From the NCBI GenBank assembly GCA_947650365.1, contig OX393549.1:79651533-79715532 (forward strand): DNA of 64,000 bases, given 5' to 3'. Within the stretch, counting starts at the first letter, position 1. Each line of letters begins with the position of its first letter. Below are positions 13,964 to 26,900 of the stretch, in pieces. This DNA is from Chamaelirium japonicum. Lineage: Eukaryota > Streptophyta > Magnoliopsida > Liliales > Melanthiaceae. A program made the translations under genes and the position numbers. The notes below the pieces were generated by a model. The model had not been told where the DNA came from. It was given only the letters and a program-made list of their open reading frames with translations, and did not search any database.

Positions 13964-16900
13964 GTCACACCCCCTCTCACTCTCCCTCTCTTCCTTCTTT
14001 GTGTCTCGAAATGGTACGGCATGGTGGCAGTGCTAGTATCTTAATTTCACCATTAAATAAAAAAAAATAGAAATGTCTGCTAAACTTTATTATTAAAAAG
14101 TATTATTATCGCTGTTGGTATTGCTGTTGATTTTAAATTTTAAAAAACATGAATTAAATTTATTATTTATGTTTTTATTTCCACGCATATTATCTCTCTC
14201 TCTCTCTCTCTTAGGTCAGCAACTAGGTGTTGATTAATGTGTTAGCACTCAGCGTATGGTACAACCATCTGAATGCAACTAGCTACCGAGTTATCCACGG
14301 TTTCATACTCTTTCTAAGATTGAGCATTGTAATCTCATGTATATGTACTTCATGTCGTCCATGTGGATTGTTAATATACTAGTACATGCCCGTGCCTATT
14401 GGCACTGCAGCATGCCGTCTTCGGCGGCAACATACCTGTCGGAACTGCAACGGACCGTCTTCAGCGACAACGCACTTGAACGCCTTCGGTAACAAAACAC
14501 TTTCGACGACAACACCGGCCTTCATAGGTACACCCATTTCCTCGCCCGTGCGATTGGCGCAAAACGGACGCCTTCGACACGAACAACTCCCCATCCCCCC
14601 TGTAATCGATCAATCACAGTTGTCTCTGTTCGAGCGGATTCCTCGAGATTGACCCGATGGTTTGGGGTGGCTAAAATTTCAGTAGGCGGGTTTATAGCCG
14701 TTGATGCGAACAACGATTATGGGATAAACGGAGAGGTTTAGTGCAGTTTGAATGGGCCAAGATTTTAGGGGTTTAGTCAAATTTAAACGAGTTGGGATTT
14801 GAAACAAAGGGGAGGGAGTTGGTTGACAGGAAAATAGAGATCGTGCGTTGATTTTTGAATGAATGGTTAGATCTATTCGATTCATTTTTATCCAATCAAT
14901 TTGTCCTAGTTAGCTTTTGATTCCGTTTTGTCTAGTCAGCACAAAATCGACATCCCCTGTTATATAGATATTGTAGGTTATACATATGAGTTAGGTGTAC
15001 ATGTCTCACTCCCTACATATGCATGTGTCTATATATTCGTGGCTATTGTCCTAATGAGAATCGTCCGTCATTTTTTCATACCCTAGCTCTCTGTTTCTCG
15101 CTCGCTCTTTCTTTCTCTCTCTCTCTTCTAGGGTTGTGGTAACATGGTATCAGAGCAGGTTTAATCCCCTCGCCATCCCCCTCCGCTGCTTTCCTTCCTG
15201 ATCCGACGACCTTGCCTATGCCTGCGACAAGCCCGTCGCCCTGCGCCTTGCATCCCAGTCTGAGCCCGATCGACTATGTCTGTCCGTCGGTCCTCTTGCA
15301 GCCTGTCGGTCTTCTGGCGACCTTTCTAAAAGAGCCTGCCGATTATCCGCCGGTCCTCCGTCGACCTTTCTTGCAGCCCGTCAGCTATCCGCCAGCCCTC
15401 CTGCAGTCTACCGACCTCTTCTACAGCCTGCCAGCTATCCGCTGGCCCTCCTGCAGCCTGTCGGTCTTTCACCGGCCTCTTCTGCAGCCCGCCAACTCTT
15501 CGTCGGATCTCTTGCAGCCCATCGACTATTGGCCGGCCTCACCTCGAGCTCGCTGGTCTCTTGAGCGGCCTCCCACGCCCTGCCCTAGTGCCCTTTGAGC
15601 CCACCGGCCTCCTGTGCGGCCTTACATGCCCTGCTCTCGAGCCCGCGCGGCCTCCCGCGCCCTGCCCTAGTGCCCGCGCGACCTTCGTGCTGATTATTAA
15701 TCGATGGCATCCGCTGATCAGTTCTCGACGCAGACCCCAGTTCAGTTCTCGACAACGCCTCTAGAACAGACAAGGGACTTCCTCCCTGTCTCGACAGACT
15801 TTTCTCTGATTATGATTGCTGACTGGACTACGTGGATAGCCATCTTTCAGAGTGTCCTGGACGATCAAGCCCTGTATGGGCATCTTGATGGCTCTACACC
15901 TGCTCATGTTGATGTCTCTAGAGCAGGGTCCTCTGCCACCTGGAGCCTGCGTGATCGTCGTGTCTGGGCATTTCTCATTGTCTCGGTTGGCCGCTCGCTT
16001 CGAGCCGACCCGGTCACATTTGCCACTACAGTAGAGCTCTAGACTCATCTCACAGAGCGCTTTGTGAAGCAGAGTAGGGTCTGTGAGTATTAACTTCTGT
16101 CTCAGGCCCAGTTGCTCAGCAGGGGGAGCAGATGATTCAGCAGTTTCACAGCCTCGTGTGGCTACTGGCGTGAGCTTCAGGCGTTGGTGCCCTCTTTGCT
16201 GGAGGAGTCCAGAGTCAGTGTCTCTTGGCACGAGCTGTAGTTCTTTCGGAAACGGTGACAACTTTATTAGTTCTTGATGGCTCTTCACCTTGAGTTCTCT
16301 CCCCTTGTGGGACATCTGATCCATAGAGATCCCCTTCCTCGTCTTGATGCTGCTGTAGCTGAGCTAATTGCCGAGGAGACATGTCTTCGTACCGTTACAG
16401 CTCATCGGACTGTTGTACCTTCCAGCCTTAAGGGTGTTCTTACAACTGCTCCACCTCCAAGGCCTACTTCCACAGCTCCGCTCTCTCGGGGTCCTTCTCG
16501 TTCCTCTGGTACGTCAGGTGGTCCACCTGACAATCGGAGGTGCACCCACTGTGGCAAGTCGAGGCACACGATCGGCTCCTGTTGGCAACTTCATCTAGAG
16601 AAGCGTACCGGCCCACATACCCGTGGTTGAGCCACTACTGCAGTTGCTGTTGCCCTTACCACTGATGCTGCTATGACGGATCGTCTTCAGCATCTCGAGA
16701 TGCGCCTTGAGCAGCTCTTTCTGCAGCCTACCTCTGGCTCTTCTGGCTCATTCTGATCCTCAGTCCTTTCTGTCACCTCAGGTATCTTTACACCTTGGAT
16801 TATGGACTATGGGGCCTCTCACCATATGACCCCGAACTACTCTATCCATACTGCCAGCTCATCCGCCTCCCACATTCCTACGATCCATACTGCAGATGGC

Positions 16901-19900
16901 TCCCTTTTAGCCATCTCGCAGACTGGGTCCATCACTACCGTCTTAGATCTTACAAGCCTTCTCTCTCTATCTTTTGTCTTACACGCACCTCAACTTTGCA
17001 TGAATTTAAAATCTATTAGCAGCATGTGTGATTCCATCCTAACAGTCACTTTTTCTTTCTCTTCTTGTATTGTACAAGATCCACGCTCGGGATAGAAGAT
17101 TGGTGATGCTCGTAGGGCTAGCGGACTCTACCACCTGGAGTATCTTCATCTACATGTGTTTCTCTTTCGGTCTTTTATGGTGCTGTCTCTTCTGATGCCG
17201 ACTTGTGGCACAAAAGATTAGGTCATGTGTCCGAATCTTGGCTTAAAAGTTTTTTCCAATTTAGAGCTTTAGGTCGAGCTTCCTTTTCTTCTCTTTATTT
17301 TTGTACGGGATGTTAGTTGGCTAAGCATTCAACTAGCCATTTTTCTTTCAGTTTGTCAAGGTCATGTAGTCCGTTTGATCTCGTGCACTCTGATATTTGG
17401 GGGCCTACACCTTTACTTTCTATGAATGATTATCTTTATTATGTTAGTTTTATTGATGGCTATTCTCGTTTCATGTGGGTCTATCTCCTTCGTTAGCGAT
17501 CTGACATTACTGGGGTCTATCAGATCTTCACAGCTATGGTTCATACTCAGTTTTATGCTCGTATCAAGATCTTTCGGTTTGATTGCGCTCGTGAGTATCT
17601 ATCCTCTACTATGCGCTCTACTGTTCAGTCCCATAGGACTCTCTTCCAACAATCTTGTCCCCACACTTATGAGTAGAACAGGGTTGCTGTACGGAAACAT
17701 CGTCACATCTTTGAGACAGCTTGTGTTCAGCCTCTCTCCTCGTTTATTCCTCGCACCTTCTGGGTAGAGGCTATTTTGACATCTGTCAACCTCATTAATA
17801 TCACCTCCTCTTCCGTCCTCTCGAGTGTTTCTCCTCATAAGCGTCTCTATGGCACCCTTCCCGACTATAGCATGTTGTGTACTTTCGGATGCACGTGCTT
17901 TGTCCTCCTTTCTTCTCATGAATGTAACAAGCTTTCGGCTCGATCCACTAAGTGTGTAATCTTGGGACTCAGTTCTGAGCATAAGGGGTACCGTTGCTAT
18001 GACCCCTTGGCTCGCCGTCATCGCATCTCTCGACATGTCTCCTTTGTTGTTACCTACTACTCTGTTGTGTCTCAGGATCTCACCTTTCTTGAGGTTCCTC
18101 CAGCCCCCTCGTCGGTGTCTCAACCGACTCATTCTATAACACCTTCTCCTCTTGCTACTACTTCTTCTCTTGCTTCTATATCTTCTCTTGCTTCTACTAT
18201 TGAGCCCTTACCTTCTGTTACAACAGTAACCCCTCCCCCTTCTTCTCCTTTTGTCTCAAATGATGTTTCCCCTGTGTCTCATTCCTTTCTCGTGGGTCCC
18301 TCAACCCCTTCCATTGTTTCATCATTTCCTTAGGTGTATTCTCGTTGTCGTCAGTCTACTCCATTATCTGTTCCATCTTCGTCTGACAGTGACTCTTTTG
18401 GTACACCGTCTACCTCGAGCAACCTTCTTCTACCGGATGTGGATCCCAGCACTCTTCCTCGCTATCCCTAGCATCAGTGCCACCACTCCGACCACTTTGA
18501 CTACCTAGGAAGCATGGACACTTCCTCAGGCCTCCCGTACCCGTGTCGGACACCGACACTCGTCGGACACTCACTGGACACGCATGTGCCGTGTCCTACG
18601 TGCTTCCGGAAGCCGGACACGATCGGACACTCGCCGGACACTCCTCGGACACTCGGGACACTGCGGGTTGACGGATTATTCGATATAGGATCGGGTTACA
18701 AGCTGTGGTGATTCAATTTTGGCTTCAACCTATCTGATCCTCTGAAATTATAACCTCAGAGAATCAGATAGGTTGAAGCCAAAACTGAATCCCAGTCGTT
18801 CTTTTGCATGCCATTTGAGTCTAAGTGTGATTCATTTATCATGATGGTTATGATGGACGGTTACGATTCATGTTTTGTTTTAACTTATCTTATCCTCTAA
18901 GGTTTCAGATATGTTGAAGTCAAAACTGAAACACAACCGTTATTTTCCATACCATTTAGAGCTGTATGCGATTCACCGATCAGGCTGGATGTAACTAACG
19001 ATAGCGATTCAGTATGCATTAAATTTTCATTTTAGTTGTTTTCTATGAGGTTTTTTCGGTTATTGAAATATATGTGAATTGCAAACACAAAAACAGTAAT
19101 TCATTTTGTCGTGTCCCCGCTATACCCGTGTCTTTTTTTAGGATTTGCCATGTTGGCGAACCCGTGTCGTGTCGTACCTATATCTCCGTACCAGTATTAG
19201 TGCTTTTTAGTTGGCTACTCTCTTGACCGTTTTGGCTTTGCTGCAGTCACTTCCTACTCGTCCTCGTTTACTGCTTAACTTACGTCCCTTCATACTGACA
19301 GAGAGTTCAGGTCCTACAAAGAGGCATTGCAGTACCCTATATAGCAGCATGCTATGACTAAGGAATTTCAGGCCTTTGAGCAGACTCAGACGTGGGAGGT
19401 TGTCCCTCTGCCTGCTGGTGTTGATCCCATTAGCTACAAATGGGTCTTCAAGATCAAGCGTCGTCCCGATGGCTCTATTGATCGGTACAAGGTCCGTCTC
19501 GTTGCCCGGGGTTTTACTCAGGAGTAGAGAATTGATTATGATGAGATTTTTGCTCCGGTAGCTCAGCTGAGCACCATTTGGACCCTCCTTGCTGTTGCTG
19601 CTACTAAAGGTTTGCCCCTGCTTCAGATGGATGTGAAGAATGTGTTTCTTTACAATGATCTCTCCGAGGTTGTTTATATACAGCCTCCTCCTGGTCTCAG
19701 CATGTTTGTTATCTCTGTCGGTCTATTTATGGACTCAAATAGACTCCTCGTGCTTGGTTTGAGCATTTTCGTCGTGCCGTTACTGAGATAGGCTTTGTGG
19801 AAAGCTTCCAAGATCACTACATATTTGTGCAGACTTTCTCCTAAGACCGGGCTATCATCCTTCTCTATGTTGACGACATGATCCTTACTGGTGACGGCTC

Positions 19901-20932
19901 TAGTGCCATAACCTCTCTTCAGCAGCATCTTCAGAGTCAGTTTCAGATGAAGGATCTTTGTCCCCTACGTTACTTTCTTGACCTGAAGGTTGCTAGGGGG
20001 TTCTACTTTCCCAGTAGAAATACATGGCTGACATCCTGGGTCGTGCTGCTCTTTCTGATTGTTATACAGTTGACACTCCTTATGTGCTTCATATGAAGCT
20101 TCGTCCTGCTGATGAAGATCCCTTATCCAATCCTACAAGGTACCGGGAGATAGTTGGTCTGCTCGTTTATCTTTGCATCATCAGGGCGGATATTACACAT
20201 GCGGTCAGTATTCTTATCCAGTTCATGGATGCACTTCACTCGACTCATTATGTTGCTCTCCTCCGAGTCCTTCAGTATCTTCGAGGCATTATTACCAGGT
20301 AGCTTCTTTTCTCATCAACCTCTTTTCTGATTCTTCGTGCATATTCTGATGCTGATTGGGCTGGTGACCAGACTACTCATTGATTTACTACTGGTTATTG
20401 TCTGTTTCTGGGTGATTCTTTGATCTCCTGGAAGAGCAAGAAGCAAAAGGTTGTCTCTCTCTCCAGCACTGAGGCTTAGTTTCATGGTATGGCTACTAAG
20501 GAGGTTGTTCATCTCCGGCGTCTTCTTTGTGATATTGGTGTCGCTACCTCTGGCCCTACAGCTCTTCATTGCGACAACAATAGTGCTATTCAGATTGTCA
20601 GCATTCCGATTTTTCATGAGCGGACAAAGCACACTGAGCTCGATTGTTACTTCTCCAGAGAGCAATACGAGGCTGGCACCATCTCTCTGCCCTGTGTGTT
20701 TTCTACCGAGTAGATTGTTGATTTTTTCACAGTTTTATCCCTCTCCTCGTTTTCGGTTTCTTACTAGCAAACTCTCAGTGTTTGATCCACCGTGAGTTTT
20801 AGGGGGGTATTAATGTATATTATAAGTTATACATATGAGAGGTGTATATGACTCTTTTCCTACATATGTATGTGTCTATGTATTAGTGGCTATTGCCCTA
20901 ATGAGAGTCGTCCATCATTCTTCCAAACCCTA

Positions 20933-20997
<65 letters not shown>

Positions 20998-23900
20998 GGG
21001 TTGTGGTAACATGGATAAATGAGATTGGCCTTGTGTTGGGGGATAAGGGCTCCGGCGATGTAGATTAGATCACATGCCAAGTTTTATCGGAAGCGTGCAG
21101 TAAGGAATCGAGGTCGAGTTTTCAAATATCACTACTAGAGAAGATGATTCACTCACAAGCACAACATAGACAATATACTAGCAATCGAGGTATGGGGTTT
21201 CACTAACAGAGATTACAATAGCCCGATGGTTGGTCACCGTTTGTCGGACCCCTATACACAGTATCTCGATCTACTCTCCTAAAACAATCACCACAGAAGA
21301 CAAACACCACCAGGAAGTACACCAGAGCGTGCCAAACAATACCGAGATATGAAGTTCTAGAGAAGTCGCCGAATTGGAAGTGTTCCTCATGTCTTCTTCC
21401 TCCCTCTTCCTTCATCTTCTTATTTTCTTCTTCATTTCTCTCTCACACGTTCTATCTATCTCTTACACGCGTTGCCATTTCAATTTTTTTCGATAAATGA
21501 TTAGCTACAAAAGGATTTTTTTTAGTGATCGTGTCATAGCTAGGGGTGGGACTTAGGTCCGAACCCGAACCCGACCGGAACAATAGACAAGCATGGGCAA
21601 AGATGGTAAAAAACTTGGACTGGTTTGGACAAAAAACGATCAACCCGATTTCAATTTGAACGGGTTTGGACACCAGTCTTACCCAACCCGAGGAACCTGA
21701 GTACAGTGGCATACTTGCATCCGAGACCGACGCTGGAGGTAGACACTAGGCAGACAAGGTAAAGCTTATGGCCCCCAATTTCAAAACGTCTGCTAGGACT
21801 AAAAGATGATTTTGTTGGTTAATACACAGATGTATTACTAACAAAGATTAATCATAACTTGAGTTATTAAAATTTGACCACAGATCAAATTCAATAAAGA
21901 TTGAACATAGATCTTGCTTACTATGCTTCATTTTCAATCAAATGATTTTCACCTCTTAATTTTGTTAATTTTTTCACATCTACATATGTTACACAAGCAT
22001 TTCTAATTGGGTAAACTGTCCAACTTGACCAACCCACCCTTTTTTTTTTTACAAATTGATCAACCTGACGAATCCAAGCAATCCGAACGAGCAAGCACGA
22101 GTTGGGCTTCCACGGGTTCCATAGGCAAAACGGGTTGAGGTGTCTAGATCGGGTTGGGCATGGGCAGACCCTTTAACCCATCCAAATCCTACCCCTAGTC
22201 ACAATGGATTACTTCTTTTTTTACATTTTTCAAATTGACATTCTTTGTCCAATATCTCGATTTAAGTATGAAGGTAAAAATATATACAATAATGATAAAT
22301 GGGAAAAAAAGAGAGAAAGTCTTATAGCTAGATAAGGGGCGAATGTAGCCAATATCTCGATTTAAGTATGAAGGTCAAATTGACATTCTTTGTCCAATAT
22401 CTCGATTTAAGTATGAAGGTAAAAATAAATACAATAATGATAAATGGGAAAAAAAGAGAGAAAGTCTTATAGCTAGATAAGGGGCGAATGTAGCCAAGTG
22501 GATCAAGGCAGTGGATTGTGAATCCACCATGTGCGGCTTCAATTATCGTCGTTCACCCATCACATTATTTCATGTAATCGTCGTAGATGTTCTCCAACGT
22601 ACCAATATGCAAACCTTAGAGTCACACACCTTCCTCTGTATAGGAGGGGAAACACATGTCAAAAGGACTCCTTCCGTGACTCAAATATGTGGCTCTAATC
22701 GCACGTCTAGCCTTTGGTTTGACTGAGCGAATTCTGACCATATTCTGTTCGCAGATCCTAATCCTGATTCGCCCGGGCGAATTTCTTAGTCAGGTGTGAT
22801 CCAAGGCCCTCATGCAGCGAAACGAGCGAGAGGGAACGACGAGCGAGAAACTTTCACGGAGAAGACGATGACTCACCATCATTAAGAAGACAGTCTTTGT
22901 AAACAAAGCAAAAAAAAACATACACGTGATATCTGACAACGACGATCTCTAGATTCACTATTGTGGGAATAACACGAGTACAAGATCCCTGCCTCTTTCC
23001 AATCTCTCACAATACTCGCAAAGAGAAGCCCTCCCACAAGAGACTAATACCGCAATCCTCTCTCCCCAGAGAAACAAAAGAAATACCCTCCCTAAAGCCC
23101 ACAAGCCTCCTTGGATCACTCTTCCTCTCCCTTGAAGATGATTGCCCTTTCTTGAAGCTTCTCTTATTCCCTAGGTTTGCCGCAGGTCTTCTCTTTTACA
23201 AGCATATGTTCGTGTACAACTTGTAGAAGGAGTTCCATAGACTCCACCTAAATCGGCAATCCTATACCTGAGAGAATCTATTTCCGAAAGTAAAATTAGA
23301 TTTGCTCACATACCCAGAAAATGGCGAACATTACAGAGTGTCTGAATTAAATCATTAGACAGTTTCAAGTGAATTTTACCAACCCCCTTGGCCAGCAACC
23401 TAGAGCCATCGTCGATCGTCTTACTGCAACCCTCACACTCTGCATAGTTGTCGCACAACGCCTTGGGTGAGCAAGCATGATGTGTGACACATCTATCAAG
23501 TACCAATCTTGGTTGCTTTAACCAATGGCCACCAAGACTACTTCTTTGGCTTCAACTACCGACACCATATTAGCACTTTCCTCGGCCTCAGTTGACCTGG
23601 AGCCTTCTTCGGAACTTGTTTTGCCTTTCTACTAGCACTCACTTCTCAAGTAATTGTACTTCCTACACTTCCAACATTAAAACTTCTGCTTATTCCTCAC
23701 ACCCTCACACATTGGTATTGATCCTTTTATAAACCTTATGTTATTACCACTTGCTCCTTGATCCACAGCTCATTTAAAAGGAGTGAACCCACAACTTCCT
23801 GGAAGCTAATAACTCTTTTCCCATAGAGCAAGGTACTCTTAGATGCTCTAATGATGAGGGTAGCGAACTTAGAAAAAGTAACGCCTCATCTTCATCCGCT

Positions 23901-26900
23901 GTGTCTTCACTGACATTGGCAAGCTCTGAGATAATCTCAATAAAGGTACTGAGATGCTCACTCATATCCATACCATCCTCCATCGGAAGTATAAACAACT
24001 TTTGCTTGAGGTATAGACGGGTTGTGATCGACTTTGTCATGTAGATAGCTTCCTTCTACTTTGCCCAAAGTTTTACCTTTGAGTATTCGCTTGACATATG
24101 TGCCAAGATGTTCTTTGCCAAACATAACCGAATTCTGCTCGCTGCCTTTAAATCATATTCGTCCCAATCCGCTTGTGCAATTCTGCTTGGATCAATGTGT
24201 CACTGACTTGCACTTGCTACAAGTCAAAATTGATCTTTCCATCAAACTTCTCTATGTTGAACTTTATAGTAGGTCTGCTCGACGTCATCTCTGCTCCACC
24301 TACTTTGAAACCTTGCACCGAGCCAAAGTTTTGATGCCACTTGTTGGGGGACAAAGGTTCTGACGATCTTGATCCAATCATTAGGTCTAACAACGAATTG
24401 AGATCAAGTTTATAGATACCACGATTAGAGAAGATGATTCATACACAAGCACAACAAGAGAAATATACCGGCAATCAAGGAACATGATTCCACTTACAAA
24501 GATTACAATAGCCTGACAGTGGGATATCTCGGACCCCCGTACACAGTATCCCTACTCTTTCAAAACAATCACCACAGAAGACATCGTTAGACAGTATACT
24601 AGAGAGTACCGAATAATACCAAGAGATGAAGCACCAGAGAAGTTGCCGAAGTGGACGCGTCGGGAACCCAGAGAAGACCCAAAAAATCGAGAGAGATGTT
24701 GTGGGTACAAAATTTATACTGGACCGGACCAGACCCACATGAGCCCGTGCTATGACCCAAATAAACAAGCCCAGGCCCAGGATCAGTGCCACCTCAACAC
24801 TGTCACATTATCACTGCCATATTAGACATGCTTCAGCTATAAAATGACCCCCATGGCATTCACAAAAAGGGGGTTGATGGGTTGTTGGTCATTCGATCAA
24901 AGGAGGAGAGGATTCCAGAGGCAGAACCAGAGCTCACTTCTTCCCTACTTGTTCTCTTCTATTTGCTCCGTGCAACCCCACTATAAAAAGCTTCTCTCGG
25001 CCTGTCGAGAGAATGCTCCCCCACTTTATATTCATTATAGTGAAAACCAAGTGGCACCTCTTGCTTGGAGATTTAGGTCGTAAGATCGAACTTCGACAAC
25101 AACTTCTCGTGTCTTCTTTATCTATATATACTCTCTAATCTCCTAAACTTACAAATCATCAAATTCAATCAAGAATTGTGGGGCGAAGTCTCCGATCAAG
25201 ATGGCATGGAAATTTTCCCTATAATCTTTGGCGTTGTCTTGGGACAGAAGGGGAAAAAAAAGAGAATTCATCAAAAAAGACCTGGTACTCAGAGCCGTTT
25301 TCCCAAACACTAAGGAAGTTGCCAGCGACAAATTTGCTCTGTCTTGGGAGGGCCATACATTATAGAGTACAGAGGCATCGAAGATTCCTAGAGGTTGATC
25401 GTCAAAGCCTAAGTCTCTCGAAATTCGATTTCGCCCGTTTAAGTTGGGAGCTTAAAGAAAAATCGACTACGCTTTTTCAATGCTAAAGCCCTACCTAAAG
25501 GCTCCTAGCAACTCAGGTCTACCTAAGTCTTTGATTCCGTCCGTTCAATTCGGAAGCTCGAAGCAACATCGGTTACGCCCTTTCAAGGCTGAAGTCCGAT
25601 AAAAAGGCTCCTAGCAACTCAGGTCAAACAAGTCTTCGATTCTGTTAGTTCAAGTCGGAAGCTCGAAATAACATCGGCTACGCCCTTTCAAGACTAAAGT
25701 CCGATAAAAAAGCTCCTGGCAACCCAGTCAAACTAAGCATTCGATTCCGCCAGTTCAAGTCAGAAGCTCGAAGCAACATCGGCTACGCCCTTTTAAGGCT
25801 AAAGTCCGATAAAAAGGCTCCTGACAACCTAGGTCAAACCAAGCCTTCGATTCCACAAGTTCAATTCAGAAGCTTGAAGTAACATCGGCTACGCCCCCTC
25901 GAAGCTAAAGTTCGATATAAAGGCTCCTAGCAACCCAAGTCAAACTAAGTCTTCTATTCCGCCAATTCAAGTCGGAAGCTCGAAGCAATATCGGTTACTC
26001 CCTTTCAAGGCTAAAGTCCGATAAAAAGGCTCTTGGCAACCCAGGTCAAACTAAGTCTTCGATTCTGCCAGTTCAAGTCGGAAGCTCGAAGCAACATCGG
26101 CTACACCCTTTCAAGGCTAAAGTCCGATAAAAAGGCTCCTAGCAACCCAGGTCGAACCTAGCATTCGATTCCGCCAGTTCAAGTCGGAAGCTCGAAGCAA
26201 TATCGGCTACGCCCTTTCAAGGCTAAAGTCCGATAAAAAAACTCTTGACAACCTAGGTCAAACTAAGCCTCCAATTCCGCCAGTTCTAGTCGGAAGCTCG
26301 AATCAACATCATCTATACCATTTCAAGGTTAAAGTCTGATAAAAAAGCTTCTAGCAAACCAGGTCATCCAAAATCTTTGATTCCGCCCATTCAAGTTGGA
26401 AGCTCGAAGCAAAAATCGGCTACGCCCTCTCGAGGCTAAAGTCCGATGAAAAGGCTCCCAGCAAGTCAAGTCAACCAAAGTCTTTGATTCTGCCCATTCA
26501 AGTCGGAAGCTCGAAGCAAAAATGGGACAAAATGCTTCTAGTAATCCAGGTCAATCTGAGTTGTCAACAATACTCATCCGTGGTGATGGGAATAAGCCCA
26601 AGGCCCTGCCCTTGGCACTCGAAGACAAAATCCAAGGCGACCAGTACCTCGACACTCTACAAACACAAGGCCCTACCCTTGACACTCGAAGGCAAAATCC
26701 GAGGCGACCAACGCCTCGGCACTCTACATGCCTAAGGTCCTGCCCTTGGCACTCGAAGACAAAGTCCGATGCGACCAATGCCTCGACACTCTACAAGCCC
26801 AAGGTCCTGCCCTTGGCACTCGAAGACAAAGTCTAAGGCGACCAATGCCTCGGCACTCTACAAGCCCAAGGCCCTGCCCTTGACACTCAAATACAAAGTC

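Larger units (their letters stand above)
14364..21016 (+). mobile_element. Degenerate copia LTR retrotransposon with TGGAT target duplication
   Basis: The element runs from 14369 to 21011 and is flanked by TGGAT at 14364-14368 and 21012-21016. The 5' LTR is split by a Helitron (14379-14968); the remaining part runs to 15144. The tRNA-iMet-type primer site TGGTATCAGAGC follows at 15145-15156, the polypurine tract AGGGGGG lies at 20801-20807, and the 3' LTR is 20814-21011. The LTRs share TTATACATATGAG, a CCTACATATG box and CTAGGGTTGTGGTAACA but differ by many changes, so the insertion is old. It lies in intron 1 of the MADS gene in the same orientation. Confidence 0.9.
21034..24696 (-). mobile_element. 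Remnant copia-type element, minus strand
   Basis: Two direct repeats starting TGTTGGGGGA(C/T)AA mark LTRs at about 21034-21540 and 24342-24696. They share AGAGAAGATGATTCA, GATTACAATAGCC and AAACAATCACCACAGAAGAC. On the minus strand the sequence after the right LTR is AGTGGCATCAAAACTT, a plausible primer site. Gag- and protease-like fragments follow (separate entries), but integrase, RT and RNase H are not seen. A hAT-like element and plastid DNA have been added near the left LTR. Confidence 0.7.

Noticed and set aside
13628-14044. A 138-codon frame overlapping MADS exon 1 in another register
   Set aside because: It begins at GTG in the leader, is driven by the CT tract and GC-rich exon, and overlaps the clear MADS coding frame.
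14958-15144. 5' LTR of the copia element starting at TGTTATATAG (14958)
   Set aside because: That start gives no target duplication. The bases belong to the 5' tip of a minus-strand Helitron; the true LTR start at 14369 gives a perfect TGGAT duplication.
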